Part shown: positions 1 through 9,700 of the stretch, piece after piece
Layout of the letters: each line of letters opens with the position of its first letter
How positions within the stretch are numbered: position 1 is the stretch's first letter
Assembly: GCA_022592445.1 (NCBI GenBank)
Contig: JABYQR010000597.1
Span: forward strand, 1-17,426
DNA length: 17,426 nucleotides
DNA from: Cytidiella melzeri
Lineage: Eukaryota > Basidiomycota > Agaricomycetes > Polyporales > Irpicaceae
Direction: 5' to 3'
Notes under the pieces: model-generated
Seen by the model: only the letters and a program-made list of their open reading frames with translations
Database searches by the model: none
Told to the model about the DNA's origin: nothing
Translations under genes and position numbers: made by a program

Positions 1-532
1 AGAAGGTCTCCACTCATGTCTCAACTCAGCCTTCTCGACTGCATCGAGAAGCAGGAGAAGGAAAAGGCTGAAAAGCTTACCCTTCTCCAGCGTATCGAGG
101 AGCGCAACCAACGCGCTTACATCCCCACTCCCTCTCCTCTTCCCGCTTCTCTCCACTTCCGTAAAACGAAGTTAATACTTCGTCAAGAGGAGCTCGAACC
201 GATGATCACAGCAGCCTGTCAAAGGCTTGAACCCGTGCTCAAGAAGCTGGAACGCCTCTTTCTCGAGTGGTGGGCAATCATCTAACCACCAGCTCAACAC
301 TCGCAGGGAGAAAGCTCAGCTGCTGATCGGCCGTGTATTCATGGTTGAACAGTGGTTCAAGGAGAATCACACGGACAAGATGACGAATAGGGAATGGAGG
401 ATGTTGAAAAAGGACTTGAAGAGTTTAGGCAGGATTAGTTTTGTAGACATACATCGGAGATGGGGTTACATACTAGAATTGCTAGAAGGGCTGTTCGACA
501 TGAACACCTTTGTATATGCAGAAATGGAATAA
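1..532 (+). CDS. Unrecognised partial ORF, coiled-coil-like, broken or spliced in the middle
   Basis: Frame 1 is open from the window edge to a TAA at 283-285, with the first ATG at 16, so the true start may lie upstream. The first part is rich in Lys, Glu and Leu and repeats an LLxxIE motif (LLDCIEK, LLQRIEE), then has a proline stretch. Coding resemblance continues in frame 2 from about 293 to the TAA at 530-532, with a charged helical segment (REKAQLLIGRVFMVEQWF) and a tail rich in aromatics. The two halves join in frame if 235-292 is removed as an intron; otherwise there is a frameshift near 285. I do not recognise a domain. Its place 170 nt upstream of a gypsy gag, in the same direction, suggests a retroelement-associated accessory or Gag-like protein, but that is inference. 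The 5' end is outside the window. Confidence 0.4.
235..292 (+). other. Possible 58-nt intron in the first ORF
   Basis: A GT at 235-236 (GTGCTC, a poor donor), a consensus CTAAC branch motif near 282-286 and a CCACCAG acceptor ending at 292 define a 58-nt interval. Its removal joins codon 73 of the frame-1 ORF to the frame-2 ORF without a stop. Size and branch site fit basidiomycete introns, but the donor is weak and the removed segment itself looks codable. A simple frameshift near 285 is an equal alternative. Confidence 0.3.
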
Positions 533-702
533 AATGTATGGGCTGACAAGCCTCATTTTACTCGGTGACAACTTCCTGAAAAGGATTTAATGTGTGAAAA
601 CAACTCTGACAAGAGTTCAATGTGTGAAAAGTGGTGTTTCTCTTCTTCTTATACTAGAAATAGTATTTCGCTTATCCTTTGCTAACTAAGAAATTAGAAG
701 CA
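533..702 (+). other. Leader upstream of gypsy gag, with candidate splice acceptor
   Basis: This 170-nt stretch has no ORF. It contains a direct repeat (TTCAATGTGTGAAAA-like, near 588-600 and 616-630) and ends with a CTAAC branch motif at 682-686 and a TAG at 695-697, just 5 nt before the gag ATG at 703. This is a typical short fungal branch-to-acceptor spacing. It matches the idea that the gypsy leader intron begins at a donor inside the 5' LTR (compare GTGAGT at 6743). The 5' LTR and primer-binding site of this element are not present here. Confidence 0.35.
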
Positions 703-2080
703 ATGGCCTCTCAATCTAATGCCGGATCCAACGCTGCCGCCGCCGCCAACCTCACCCACTCTGTTCTTTCGGGAAAATCACTCCCATCGTCTATAACCCT
801 TCGGTTGAAAACTTCGAGCAGCACATATTCCATGGCCTCAATATAGCCCAAAGGGCTTTCACCCGCACTGTTGAGGGAGAAGCAACAACTGCTATTGTTC
901 ATAATATGATGAATCAAATGGTTCTCATTTGGAACAATCAGTTGTCATTGCTGGAGGATAACCTCCAGCAATACGTCGATAAGGTCGCTCAAGACCTATA
1001 CTCACAATGTGCTGCAGACACACAAGTCCAGCGAATGGACACTGACCTTGATATGGTCAAGACAACGATCACTAACGTGGTCAATCAGATCAACCAGCTT
1101 CCCTGTCTCAAGGACAAGGAGGATCCTCGCGCCAGCCCAAGATTGGCGAACCTCCGGAGTTCAACGGCACTGACGGCAAGGTCAAGTTCAACAGTGGTTG
1201 AACAAGATCTCTCTGTGGCTTGTCCACGAGAACGTTGCTACTGACAGGCAACGTATTGCCGTCGCAATGAACCGGCTCTCAGGCGCGGCGGCTCAATACA
1301 TGGAGCCGTGGATCAAAAGCTGACAAGGGTCAGACATTGGAACGTGGGAAGAGTTCGAAAACGAGCTCAAGGTACAATACGGGCAACGGGACGACAAGGA
1401 GGGCGCTCGAAAGGAGCTTAACGCCTTGTTCAACAATACAGATTTGGCACACAAGAACTTTGTCAAGTATGCGGAACGCTTCCGTACGCTTGGCAGGCTT
1501 TCTGGATATGAGGACACTTGCTATTCACAAGCTCAAGCACGTCATCGAGAAGGATATGAGGCTCGTATGATGGGAAAGATGAAAATCAAATTCCCTACAC
1601 ATGGCCTCAGTTCCTCGACCTCTTGCTCGACATCCACAAGAAGGTCTATCCGGAGAAAGCACAGGGCCAGATCTTTGCAAAGGAGAAGGATACGTCCACT
1701 CCCATGGAGGTGGACGCGGCGGATAAGAAGAAGAAGAAGAATGAAAAGCGGAACAAGGGCAAAGGCAAGGAGGTAAATTCGACTGAAAAATCGGAAAAGT
1801 TCTGCCACATCCATAAGTCAAAAGGACATAATACGGATGAGTGCAACCTCAACGGCCTGAAGAAGAAGCCCGATGATAAGAAGAAGGAGTGAAGAAGGAT
1901 GGAAAGTCTTCGGCGCCAAAGAAGATTCGGGCAGCAGATGCCGAGGACTCAGGAACGGACAGCGAGGCAGAAGCCCCTAAGCCTCGTCGTCTAAGACAAA
2001 AAATGTTAATACCGCGCGCCTAGAGTTGGCGGCTCATATCGAGGAGGTTCCAACGGAAGATGATGAACCTTGACTCCTCA
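703..2080 (+). pseudogene. gag: Ty3/gypsy gag, degenerate
   Basis: Gag of a gypsy LTR retrotransposon, the capsid protein that packages the element RNA. A start ATG at 703 opens an Ala/Asn-rich N terminus. Coding similarity then hops between frames: about 703-775, then a frame carrying a coiled coil (906-1130, WNNQLSLLEDNLQQYV), then a capsid-like block (about 1140-1530, with SLWLVHENVATDR and WEEFENELKVQYG), then a lysine-rich tail. A zinc knuckle lies near 1801-1845, CHIHKSKGHNTDEC, spacing CX2HX4HX4C, a histidine variant of the usual CX2CX4HX4C. Breaks include indels near 775, 1135, 1190, 1530 and 1600 and an in-frame TGA at 1321. The gene cannot make a full Gag. The knuckle plus the downstream pol leave little doubt of identity; exact breakpoints are approximate. 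Confidence 0.85.
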
Positions 2081-2255
2081 CCCGTCCCCTGACAAGGGAA
2101 AGGGAAAAAGCCGACCAAGGGCAAGGATTTTTTCCGAAGCGTCATGTGACTCCCTGCGAACATGAACGCTTAGGCCCTGATACCCTCATCTTTGTACCGT
2201 AGATACTGTCAAAAATGTAGCGCATTCAAAGAATTCATTTTTTCTACCGGTTACA
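2081..2255 (+). other. Gag-pol junction, no intact frame
   Basis: Short out-of-frame segments lie between the Gag tail and the protease. I see no complete ORF and no clear programmed frameshift site; decay has erased the junction. Confidence 0.4.
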
Positions 2256-5200
2256 ATTTGGGTATATGGAAAGAAAGTGCAGGTCGAAGCTCTGGTAGAT
2301 TCAGGAGCCACAACCACGTTCATCAGTAAGTCAGTGGTTGAAAGTAACAATCTGGTAACAAATCAACTGGCATCACCGTTTAACGTCATCAACGTCGACG
2401 GTACTCCCAATAAAGATGGTCAAATCACTCACTCAGTACGTGCATACCTAGAAATAGGTTCGCACAGAGCAAGACAACACATGCTCGTTACTGATCTCGG
2501 TAGTAAACAAATGATTATCGGGATGACCTTCTTACGCCGCCACAATCCGAGATAGATTGGGCAAATGGCGAGTGGAGATTTACCAGATGTCCTGAACTCT
2601 GTGCCCCAAGAGCTCGTAAAAACATCACTGTAACTCAAGAAGAGATCGATGAACTTGAGTTACCTAAGGGACGTTCGGTGTCAGACAACCTGGACGGAAT
2701 AGGAAATTTCGACCCGGACAACCCTCACATCCACTGGATCGACTTAGACGATCCAGAAGACCAAGAAATAGCAGAAATAATTGCTGAACTTTCTGGAAAG
2801 GAAGATGAGGGCTTTGAAGACGGCTTTGACGAACAAGAGTCCGTCAATTGGAAGCCATTAGTACCAAAATATCTTTGGGAATTTGGTGACGTCTTTTCAA
2901 AGAAAAAATCAGAGCGCATGCCGTTACGCAAACCGTACGATCACGCGATCGAATTTGAGGAAGGTGGCTCCCTTCCCAAAGCGGCTAAACTATACCCGCT
3001 GTCTCCAATGGAAAAGAATTCTCTAGATCAATGGATCGAAGAGGAACTCCAAAAAGGTTACATCCGCAAATCAAAAAGTCCGATTGCAGCACCTGTGTTC
3101 TTTGTCAAGAAGAAAGATGGCTCGTTGCGCCTTGTGCAAGATACCAAAACTGAACGACATCACGGTGAAAAACCGGTACCCCATACCTGCATCAACGATT
3201 TAATCAATTGTTAAGCAAGGCTAAGGTTTCTCAAAGATTGATCTTAGATGGGGATACAATAACGTTCGCATCCGAAAGGGTGACGAATGGAAGATGGCGT
3301 TCTCACACACCGTGGTCTTTTCGAAGCCAAGGTGATGTATTTCGGTTTCAGCAACACACCTGCGACATTCCAAGCCATGATGAATGAAATTCTGAGTGAT
3401 TTGATCTTAGAAGGACATGTCATGGTGTATCTCGACGACATCCTCATCTTCACTGAAGACAAGAAGGAAAACCGTCGCATCACACAGGAAGTGCTCAAGC
3501 GTCTACGCGAGAACGATCTATTTGCCAAACCAGAAAAATGCTTTTTTGAAAAAGATCGCATTGAGTACCTGGATGATCATTTCTCAGGACACATGAGATG
3601 GATCCAGCCAAACTCACCGGAGTTACTGAGTGGCCGCGACCTGAAAAGGTTAAGCAAGTCCAAGCCTTCTTAGGCTTTGCCAACTTCTATTGGCGTTTCA
3701 TCAAGGACTTTGCTAAACATGCAAACCGCTCACTATTCTTACAAAGAAGGACCAACCCTGGATCTGGAAAGATGCTCAGGAACAGGCCTTCCAAAGTCTG
3801 AAACAGGCTTTTACGTCAGCACCCATTCTGCGATACCAGATGACGAAAACCCTTTCCGTCTGGAAACAGACGCTAGTGACTTTGCTACAGGAGCGGTACT
3901 ATCACAACTGGATCCCAGCTGACAAGCTGTGGCATCCAGTAGCCTTCTACTCTAAATCACTCAACGTCCATGAACGTAATATGAGATATACAATAAAGAG
4001 TTGTTGGCTATTATCCGCGCCCTGGAAGAGTATCGTCAACATCTGGAGGGACATCCGATTACCGTAGAAATTGGTCGGATCACCAAAACCTGACATATTT
4101 CAGGAATGCCCAGAAGCTGACTCGGAGACAAGCGCGATGGGCGTTATACCTCACGCGATTCAATTTCGTGCTCCGGCACAAACCCGGAAAGACCATGCTT
4201 ACCGCAGATCCTCTGTCCAGGAGGCCAGATCATGAAGAGGGGGTAAATTCCGATAACGAGGACAAAATTCTCCTTAAACCCGAGTTTTTTGCCATCTCTG
4301 CTATCGAAAACTCTCATGACTCGCCTATCAACGATGATGAAATCCTAAGACGGGTCAAGGAAGCACTCATGAACGACGAAGTTACCAAGGACTATCAGCA
4401 GTTACTTAACTCTGGTCCTAGGGAGTTCAAGAAATCACTAGAGGAATGGAATTTTGAGAACGGATTACTCCTATACCGTGGAAAAGTCTACATCCCCAAA
4501 GATCAGAAATTAGATCTGAGACGCCAAATCATCCAGATGCATCACGATCTACCTTCTGCCGGACATCCTGGCAGATGGAAAACGTATGAACTGATCTCGA
4601 GAAACTACTGGTGGCCAGGTTTAACCACCGATGTCAAGAAATACGTGACAGGCTGTGACACATGTCAGCGGATGAAGACTCGTCCGCAACAGCCTTATGG
4701 ACCACTCATCCCTAATCCGGTTCCGGCCGAACCATGGGATATCATGACTGTCGACTTGATTACTCAGTTACCGGAGTCTGATGGCTTCAATGCTATCTGC
4801 GTAGTCGTAGACCGCCTCACTAAAAGGGCGCACTTCTTCCCTATTGTAAACGAGTTCTCGGCAAAAGATCTTGCAGCTCTACTCTATGAGAGAGTCTGGA
4901 CCCTTCACGGGTTACCTTTGCAAATCATTTCCGACCGAGGTCCACAATTCGCAGCAGATTTATTCCAGGAATGGTGTAAAATGCTAGGGATAGAATCTAC
5001 GATGACTACTGCATATCATCCGCAGACTGATGGTCAAACTGAACAGTTAACCAAACGCTCGAACAGTACCTGCGTTGTTACGTTGATCAACTACATGACG
5101 ACTGGGCTAGACTGCTCAGCTCGGCTGAGTTCGGTACAACAATGCAGCGCACGAGGGAACTAAGCACTTGCCTTTCTACCTCGAATATGGCAGACACCCT

Positions 5201-5814
5201 AGAGCTGGTCCAACGCTCACTAAGGACCTGAAAAGGTCTGACATGAATGACATCATGTGGAACCGCTTGCAAGCTCAAGAGCATGCTAAAGCGGCGTTAC
5301 AACTTGCGGCTGAACGCATGAAGTGGTACTATGACAAGCACGTCCAGAAGGTCCCCTTCAACGAAGGCGATCAGGTCATGCTAGATCTGAGAGACTACCA
5401 AAATCTGGACATAAGCTGTCAGCCAAGTACTATGGCCCATTCAAGATTGCTGAAAAGCTCTCGCCGGTCACATTCAGACTGGAATGGCCCGAACGTTCAC
5501 CAAGGATACACCCTGTATTCCATGCAAGCAAGTTGGTACCATACAACGAACCTGAATTCGAAGGCCAAAAGCTGGAGATGCCTCCGCCAGATATCATCGA
5601 CGGAGAAGAAGAATATGAAGTCGAGAAGATTCTCAAGTCAAGACGTACAGGTCGTGCCAAAAAGCTTCAGTATTACATACGCTGGAAAGGCTACGGACCA
5701 AACGACGACACGTGGGAACCTGTAGAAAACATTACGCACGCTCAAGAAGCGATCAAGAAATTCTACGACGATCATCCCCGAGCTATACGCTCAGCTACGA
5801 TTTACTGTGTATAA
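2256..5814 (+). pseudogene. pol: Ty3/gypsy pol with chromodomain integrase, degenerate
   Basis: Polyprotein remnant in the order protease, reverse transcriptase, RNase H, integrase, chromodomain, which is the Ty3/gypsy order. Protease: LVDSGATTTF with the catalytic Asp codon at 2298 and flap-end motif IIGMTFL. RT: from about 2870, with the YLDD active site at 3428-3439. RNase H: ETDASDFATGAVLS from 3863. Integrase: HHCC zinc region about 4537-4680, then catalytic codons D 4753, D 4933, E 5041 (D-X59-D-X35-E), all kept. The C-terminal GPF-like motif lies near 5430 and a chromodomain at 5611-5778 with YYIRWKGYGPNDDTWEP. Frame changes near 2550, 3150, 3280, 3590, 3770, 3920, 4030, 5060, 5160, 5410 and 5540 break the frame, so it is inactive. 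RT and integrase signature residues survive, so the decay is indel-dominated. Confidence 0.93.
5611..5778 (+). other. Chromodomain coding segment of gypsy integrase
   Basis: The frame beginning at 5533 encodes a compact chromodomain (YEVEKIL, then YYIRWKGYGPNDDTWEP, then a terminal helix). The three aromatic positions of a methyl-lysine cage are plausibly the Tyr of YEVEKI, the Trp of RWKGY and the Trp of DTWEP. Chromoviruses use such domains to steer integration toward marked heterochromatin (family knowledge). This is the best conserved part of the element and is uninterrupted to the TAA at 5812. Confidence 0.88.
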
Positions 5815-6051
5815 AGTTACGGACAACACACCAAGGATCATCCACGATCCAATGACGCAACCGAGGAGGGTACGGACTAGACTACCATCAGCCAATGAGG
5901 TGTGAACCCCGTCAGGGGCGTCGGTAGAAGCCGCTAGAGTCACTCGGAATTGCTTAGGCACCCTCTTGACAATGGTGAAAAAGTGGAATCAATGACCAAG
6001 GTGTTTGTTCAAAACTCTTTGCACGGAGTTCAAAGCAAGAAGGGGGGGTAA
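5815..6051 (+). other. Gypsy 3' untranslated region with polypurine tract
   Basis: 237 nt without an ORF between the pol stop and the LTR. It ends in a purine run (GCAAGAAGGGGGGG, 6035-6048) followed by TAA and then TGTCAC. The purine run is the expected primer for plus-strand DNA synthesis; its place right before the LTR supports both calls. Confidence 0.8.
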
Positions 6052-6118
6052 TGTCACAGATTTTCAATGTTTCCACAAGACTTGCATTACCAGGCAATGG
6101 TATTATTGGGAATATTTA

Positions 6119-6254
6119 AGCGCTTGTCAAGCGCTTATCCAGTGCTTATCCGGCGTCTATTTAGGCGCTTATCCAGCGCTTATCCGGTGCTTATCCAGCG
6201 CTTATCTGGCGCTTATCAGGCGCCTATTCCGGCGCTTATTCTTAGTGCCTATCA
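6119..6254 (+). repeat. 11-bp tandem array of GATA-type sites
   Basis: About twelve degenerate units of RGCGCTTATCC, mostly 11 bp long. Seven contain CTTATC (GATAAG on the other strand), starting at 6134, 6145, 6168, 6179, 6190, 6201 and 6212. Spacings are 11 or 23 bp, close to one or two helical turns, so the sites face the same side of the DNA. GATAAG fits the HGATAR core of fungal GATA factors such as AreA/NIT2 (established); their use here is inference. Confidence 0.7.
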
Positions 6255-6327
6255 ATTGATGCGCTGATGCGCCTCCTGTCTCTGATGCGCTGATGCGCTC
6301 CTTTCCTTATCTGTGTATCACATGATA

Positions 6328-6391
6328 GAACTCTCTGGAACCTTGTGGAACTTGCTGGAACTATGATGTCATAGTATAGAACATTCTGGAA
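6328..6391 (+). promoter_or_regulatory. Heat-shock-element cluster in LTR U3
   Basis: GAA triplets start at 6328, 6338, 6348, 6358, 6379 and 6389. The last two flank TTC at 6384 to form a perfect GAAnnTTCnnGAA (6379-6391). The first four are exactly 10 bp apart with degenerate CTC, TTG and TGC where TTC would sit. This is the layout of heat-shock-factor sites, about 206 bp upstream of the TATA box. Confidence 0.55.
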
Positions 6392-6596
6392 AAGTCTAGC
6401 CTTGTCTTAGAACAAGCTAGAACAAGTCTAGCCTTGGAGCTGGGTCATGGGGTCAGGTCATGGGGACAATTGCTATTGGTTGATTATTGAAGTGGCACCA
6501 CTAGGGCATAGGGCATGCTTAGTAAGGTAGATTACTTCGCTTACTCATGTAGGTATTAGGGGTCTTAGGGTAGTACCTGGGGTCCTCCCCTTCATG

Positions 6597-6604
6597 TATA
6601 TATA
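6597..6604 (+). promoter_or_regulatory. TATA box of gypsy LTR
   Basis: TATATATA inside the LTR. Transcription is expected about 30 nt downstream, near 6630, giving a 5' leader that reads straight into the copia ORF at 6779. Confidence 0.6.
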
Positions 6605-6742
6605 GAGGCACTCCTGAGGCATATCCCCTCAGTCTTATCCACTCTGTTGAACCAGGACTACTCAGTACCCACCAGTACTTCGCTCACCACCACTCTTACT
6701 CTCTATCTCACCACATCCCCCTCAAGTTAACCAACTTATCTG

Positions 6743-6748
6743 GTGAGT
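6743..6748 (+). other. Consensus 5' splice donor 17 nt before LTR end
   Basis: GTGAGT preceded by CTG. The second gypsy-type LTR has the same hexamer at 14609, 16 nt before its end. Paired with the acceptor upstream of gag (695-697 in the decayed copy), it would make a leader intron that removes the LTR end and the primer-binding site. Confidence 0.45.
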
Positions 6749-6778
6749 GTAGCATTACTGTTACACATATCCCTGATC

Positions 6779-9700
6779 ATGGCTACCTCCGCCTCTGCTG
6801 GTCCCTCTGCGGCCAACTCTTCTTTTGCCTCTACCACGGTACCTCCTCTCATCAAGATCAAATCGATCACCAAGTTGACTGGTGCTTCCAACTGGAAGAC
6901 ATGGAACACTGTCATCAAGCAGTACCTTTGCGTCACCAAGTCCCTGTCCCTCATCGACGGCACCCTCACTAAGCCAGATGCTAAGGACGCCGACTACGAA
7001 AAATGGGAAATTGCTGACACAAACGTTTCTCTTGTCCTGTTAAACACCGTTGACCCCACACTCCACCACCTCGTCGATACCGAGACCAAAACCGCTGCCG
7101 AGATCTATCCTACCTTGCATGCCAACTACTCTGCCACTACCACTTTCTCTGCCTTCCTCAAATTCAAGCAGTACTTCCTCTCTCAGATGGACGGCTCTCG
7201 CCCGTTTGTTGAGCAGATTGAGGAACGTGGTCGCTCATGGAAGGAGGTCAGTGACTCTGGCATCCTCGACAACAAGGAGCTGCTGAAGATCTTCGGCCTC
7301 CTCTCGGTCATCCCTGACTCCTTCGGCAACATTGTCGAACCCATCCTCGCTGTTACCGCCCCCAAGGACCTCAAGTATGACGACATCTGCTCGCGCCTCA
7401 TTGACAAGGCTTTGCGCAAGGGATCGTCGGACGTCTCTGCTGTCCGGGCAGGCAAGCAGGCTTCTTCGGCTTTGAACGCCAACAAGAAGAAGAAGAAGAA
7501 GTGCAACTTCTGTGGGTACACGGGTCACGTTGAGGGGGAGTGTAGGAAGAAGGCTGCTGCCTCCAAGGGCATCAAGGAGGAGAAGGAGAAAGGAAAGGGG
7601 AAGGAGTCGTCTGGTTCTACGTTGAATGGTTCCGCCGCTGTACATGTAGTTTCTGCTGAGGACCCCGAGTCCAAAGCCTCCAACACCGCTGTTTACTGGT
7701 ACACCGCTGGCTCTACGCCATGGATGCTTGATTCCAGCTGCACAAAACACATTACCAACGACATCAACGACTTCACTGAGTACAAGGCATTTGCTACGCC
7801 GCACTTCGCTACGCTGGCAAACTCGTCTAAGACTACGATGTCTACACTTGGTTCAGGTCGCGTGTCTGGCACCACAACCGTCGACAGAAGGCAGCTCACA
7901 GTGCAGCTTGACAACGTCTTGTACTGCCCGAGCATCGCTGAACGCATGATTGCTATCTCCTGCCTTGATTCCAAGGGATTCTCCACTGTCTTTTCAGACG
8001 GGGGAGCTCGGATCTATAAAGAAAACAAGACCTACGGCTTAGGTTCTCTCAGGGGCGGCCAGTATTGGTTGGAACTCACCATTTCAACTCCAAACGTCGC
8101 CTCCTCCACGCACTCTGCCACTGCTCCCATTGACCTCGTTCACCAACGCTTCGGTCATCTCAACTTCGAAGCCCTTCAAAAGCTACGTTCTGAAGACTCT
8201 CCTGTCAAGGGACTGGCTCTCAGCGAGGCCCCTCGTTCCGAACACGTCTGCGAGGGCTGTGCTTTGGGAAAGCAGCATAGGCGACCCTTTCCTCCATCCT
8301 CCACTCCTCGTGCATCTCGAACATTCGACCTCATTCACACTGATCTTGCCGGTCCCATGCAGACCGCGTCTATCAACGGCGGAAATCTGTACATGCTCAC
8401 GTACATCAATGACTGCACCGACGACGTCTGGGTGTACTTTCTTAAACACAAAGATGAGCAAGAACAGAGGTTCAAGGACTTCCGCGCTATGGTCAAGACA
8501 CAGTTTGGTTGCGACATCAAGATCCTCCGCTCCGACAGGGGGGGAGAATACCAGTCGAAGAGATTCATTCAACGGCTGAAGGATCTTGGTATAATCCACC
8601 AACGCACAACCCCTGACACGCCCCAACAGAATGGCAAAGCTGAGCGCTACAACCGTACGATTGTCAAATCTGCGAAAGCCATGCTCCATGCTGCAGGGTT
8701 GTCCAAGGGATTCTGGGAGGAAGCTGTGAAGACAGCTGTGCACGTTTGTAATCGGGCTCCTAAGAAGTCCTTGAACTGGAGGACACCATACAAGAGACTC
8801 ACAGGCGCACCACCGGATGTATCCTACTTCTGTGTGTTTGGCTGCCTGGCCTATCGCCTCATCCACAAGGATCATCGACGGAAGTTGGAGCCTAACGCTC
8901 AACCTCTTGTCTTTGTTGGGTATGAAGCGGGTTCTAAAGGTTACCGCCTCTGGGACAAACATACCCATAAGATTGTTGCGAGTACAGACGTAGTATTCGA
9001 CGAAACAGTCTTTCCTAACCGTCCTAACTCTACACCCCCGCGTTTGAGCGCACCTCAACCAACACCGCCCACTTACTTCGAACTTGAAACTCCATCCTTT
9101 CACACGCCCTCTGTGCAGCCGGCTACTATCACGCCACATGTGCCTACTACTCAGCAACTGCCTCCTCTCAGCGCACCATCTACGGACGTCTGTATGGAAC
9201 GGACACCATCCCCGCAGATGCCGTCACAGATACCGTGCCCCTCTTCCACTCCTCAACCATCCACACCAGCCACACCTTCACCATACCCTAGCATCTCGCA
9301 GGGCAAAGGAAAGGCACCAGAGCAGTTCTTCACACCGAAGACTGAATTCTCATCCTCACCGTCCAGACCAACCCCTTCGTTGTCTCGAGTTGTAGAATCA
9401 CCCAAAGTCGAACCAAATCCCAATCGTCCCTCAGCACACGACTATCTGCCCATATCTAATCCTGCTCATCAGCTTCCCCGCCGCACTACACGCGAACAGA
9501 AGCGACTGGATTCCATCTGGCAGGCAGCAAGTGAGGATGATGTTCAACGGGCTACACAATCTCGAGGCAACAAGCTCCCTTACAACCGCAAAAACCAAGC
9601 AGCAGCAGTCCTCGCAGACGAAGCTGACTTAGTCCTAGCGGCAGCTGTAACACCTCTGGGGGAGCCTCGTTCATACAGACAGGCTATGGGTTCTGAGGAC

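Larger units (their letters stand above)
6052..6765 (+). repeat. Gypsy 3' LTR (714 bp) with complex promoter
   Basis: The LTR starts TGTCAC right after the polypurine tract and TAA, and ends GTTACA, giving imperfect inverted ends (TGTCAC against TGTAAC). U3 holds an 11-bp array of GATA-type sites (6119-6254), TGATGCGC repeats (6258-6298), a heat-shock-element cluster (6328-6391), a repeated GTCTAGCCTTG and a repeated GGTCATGGGG. A TATA box lies at 6597-6604. Downstream, a CT-rich R/U5 region holds a GTGAGT splice donor (6743). No second copy occurs upstream of gag, so the exact ends are inferred from termini, not from LTR-LTR alignment. Parts near the TATA box and donor resemble the LTR at 14051-14630. 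Confidence 0.75.

Noticed and set aside
6119..6254. CRISPR array or telomere-like repeat
   Set aside because: Units are 11 bp, degenerate and without spacers. They lie inside an LTR and do not match telomere repeats.
6005..6267. Small ORFs over the 11-bp array
   Set aside because: Repeated Leu/Ile/Arg peptides arise from the tandem array; both frames are non-coding LTR sequence.
6052..6765. The upstream LTR as the copia element's own 5' LTR
   Set aside because: It does not match the copia 3' LTR (TGGACTTTTG start), it follows the gypsy polypurine tract directly, and no primer-binding site follows it.
8183..9157. 324-codon open frame on the minus strand
   Set aside because: It is fully antisense to the copia integrase region, whose catalytic residues are on the plus strand. 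It is Arg/Ser-rich in a way expected from codon shadowing and has no recognisable domain.
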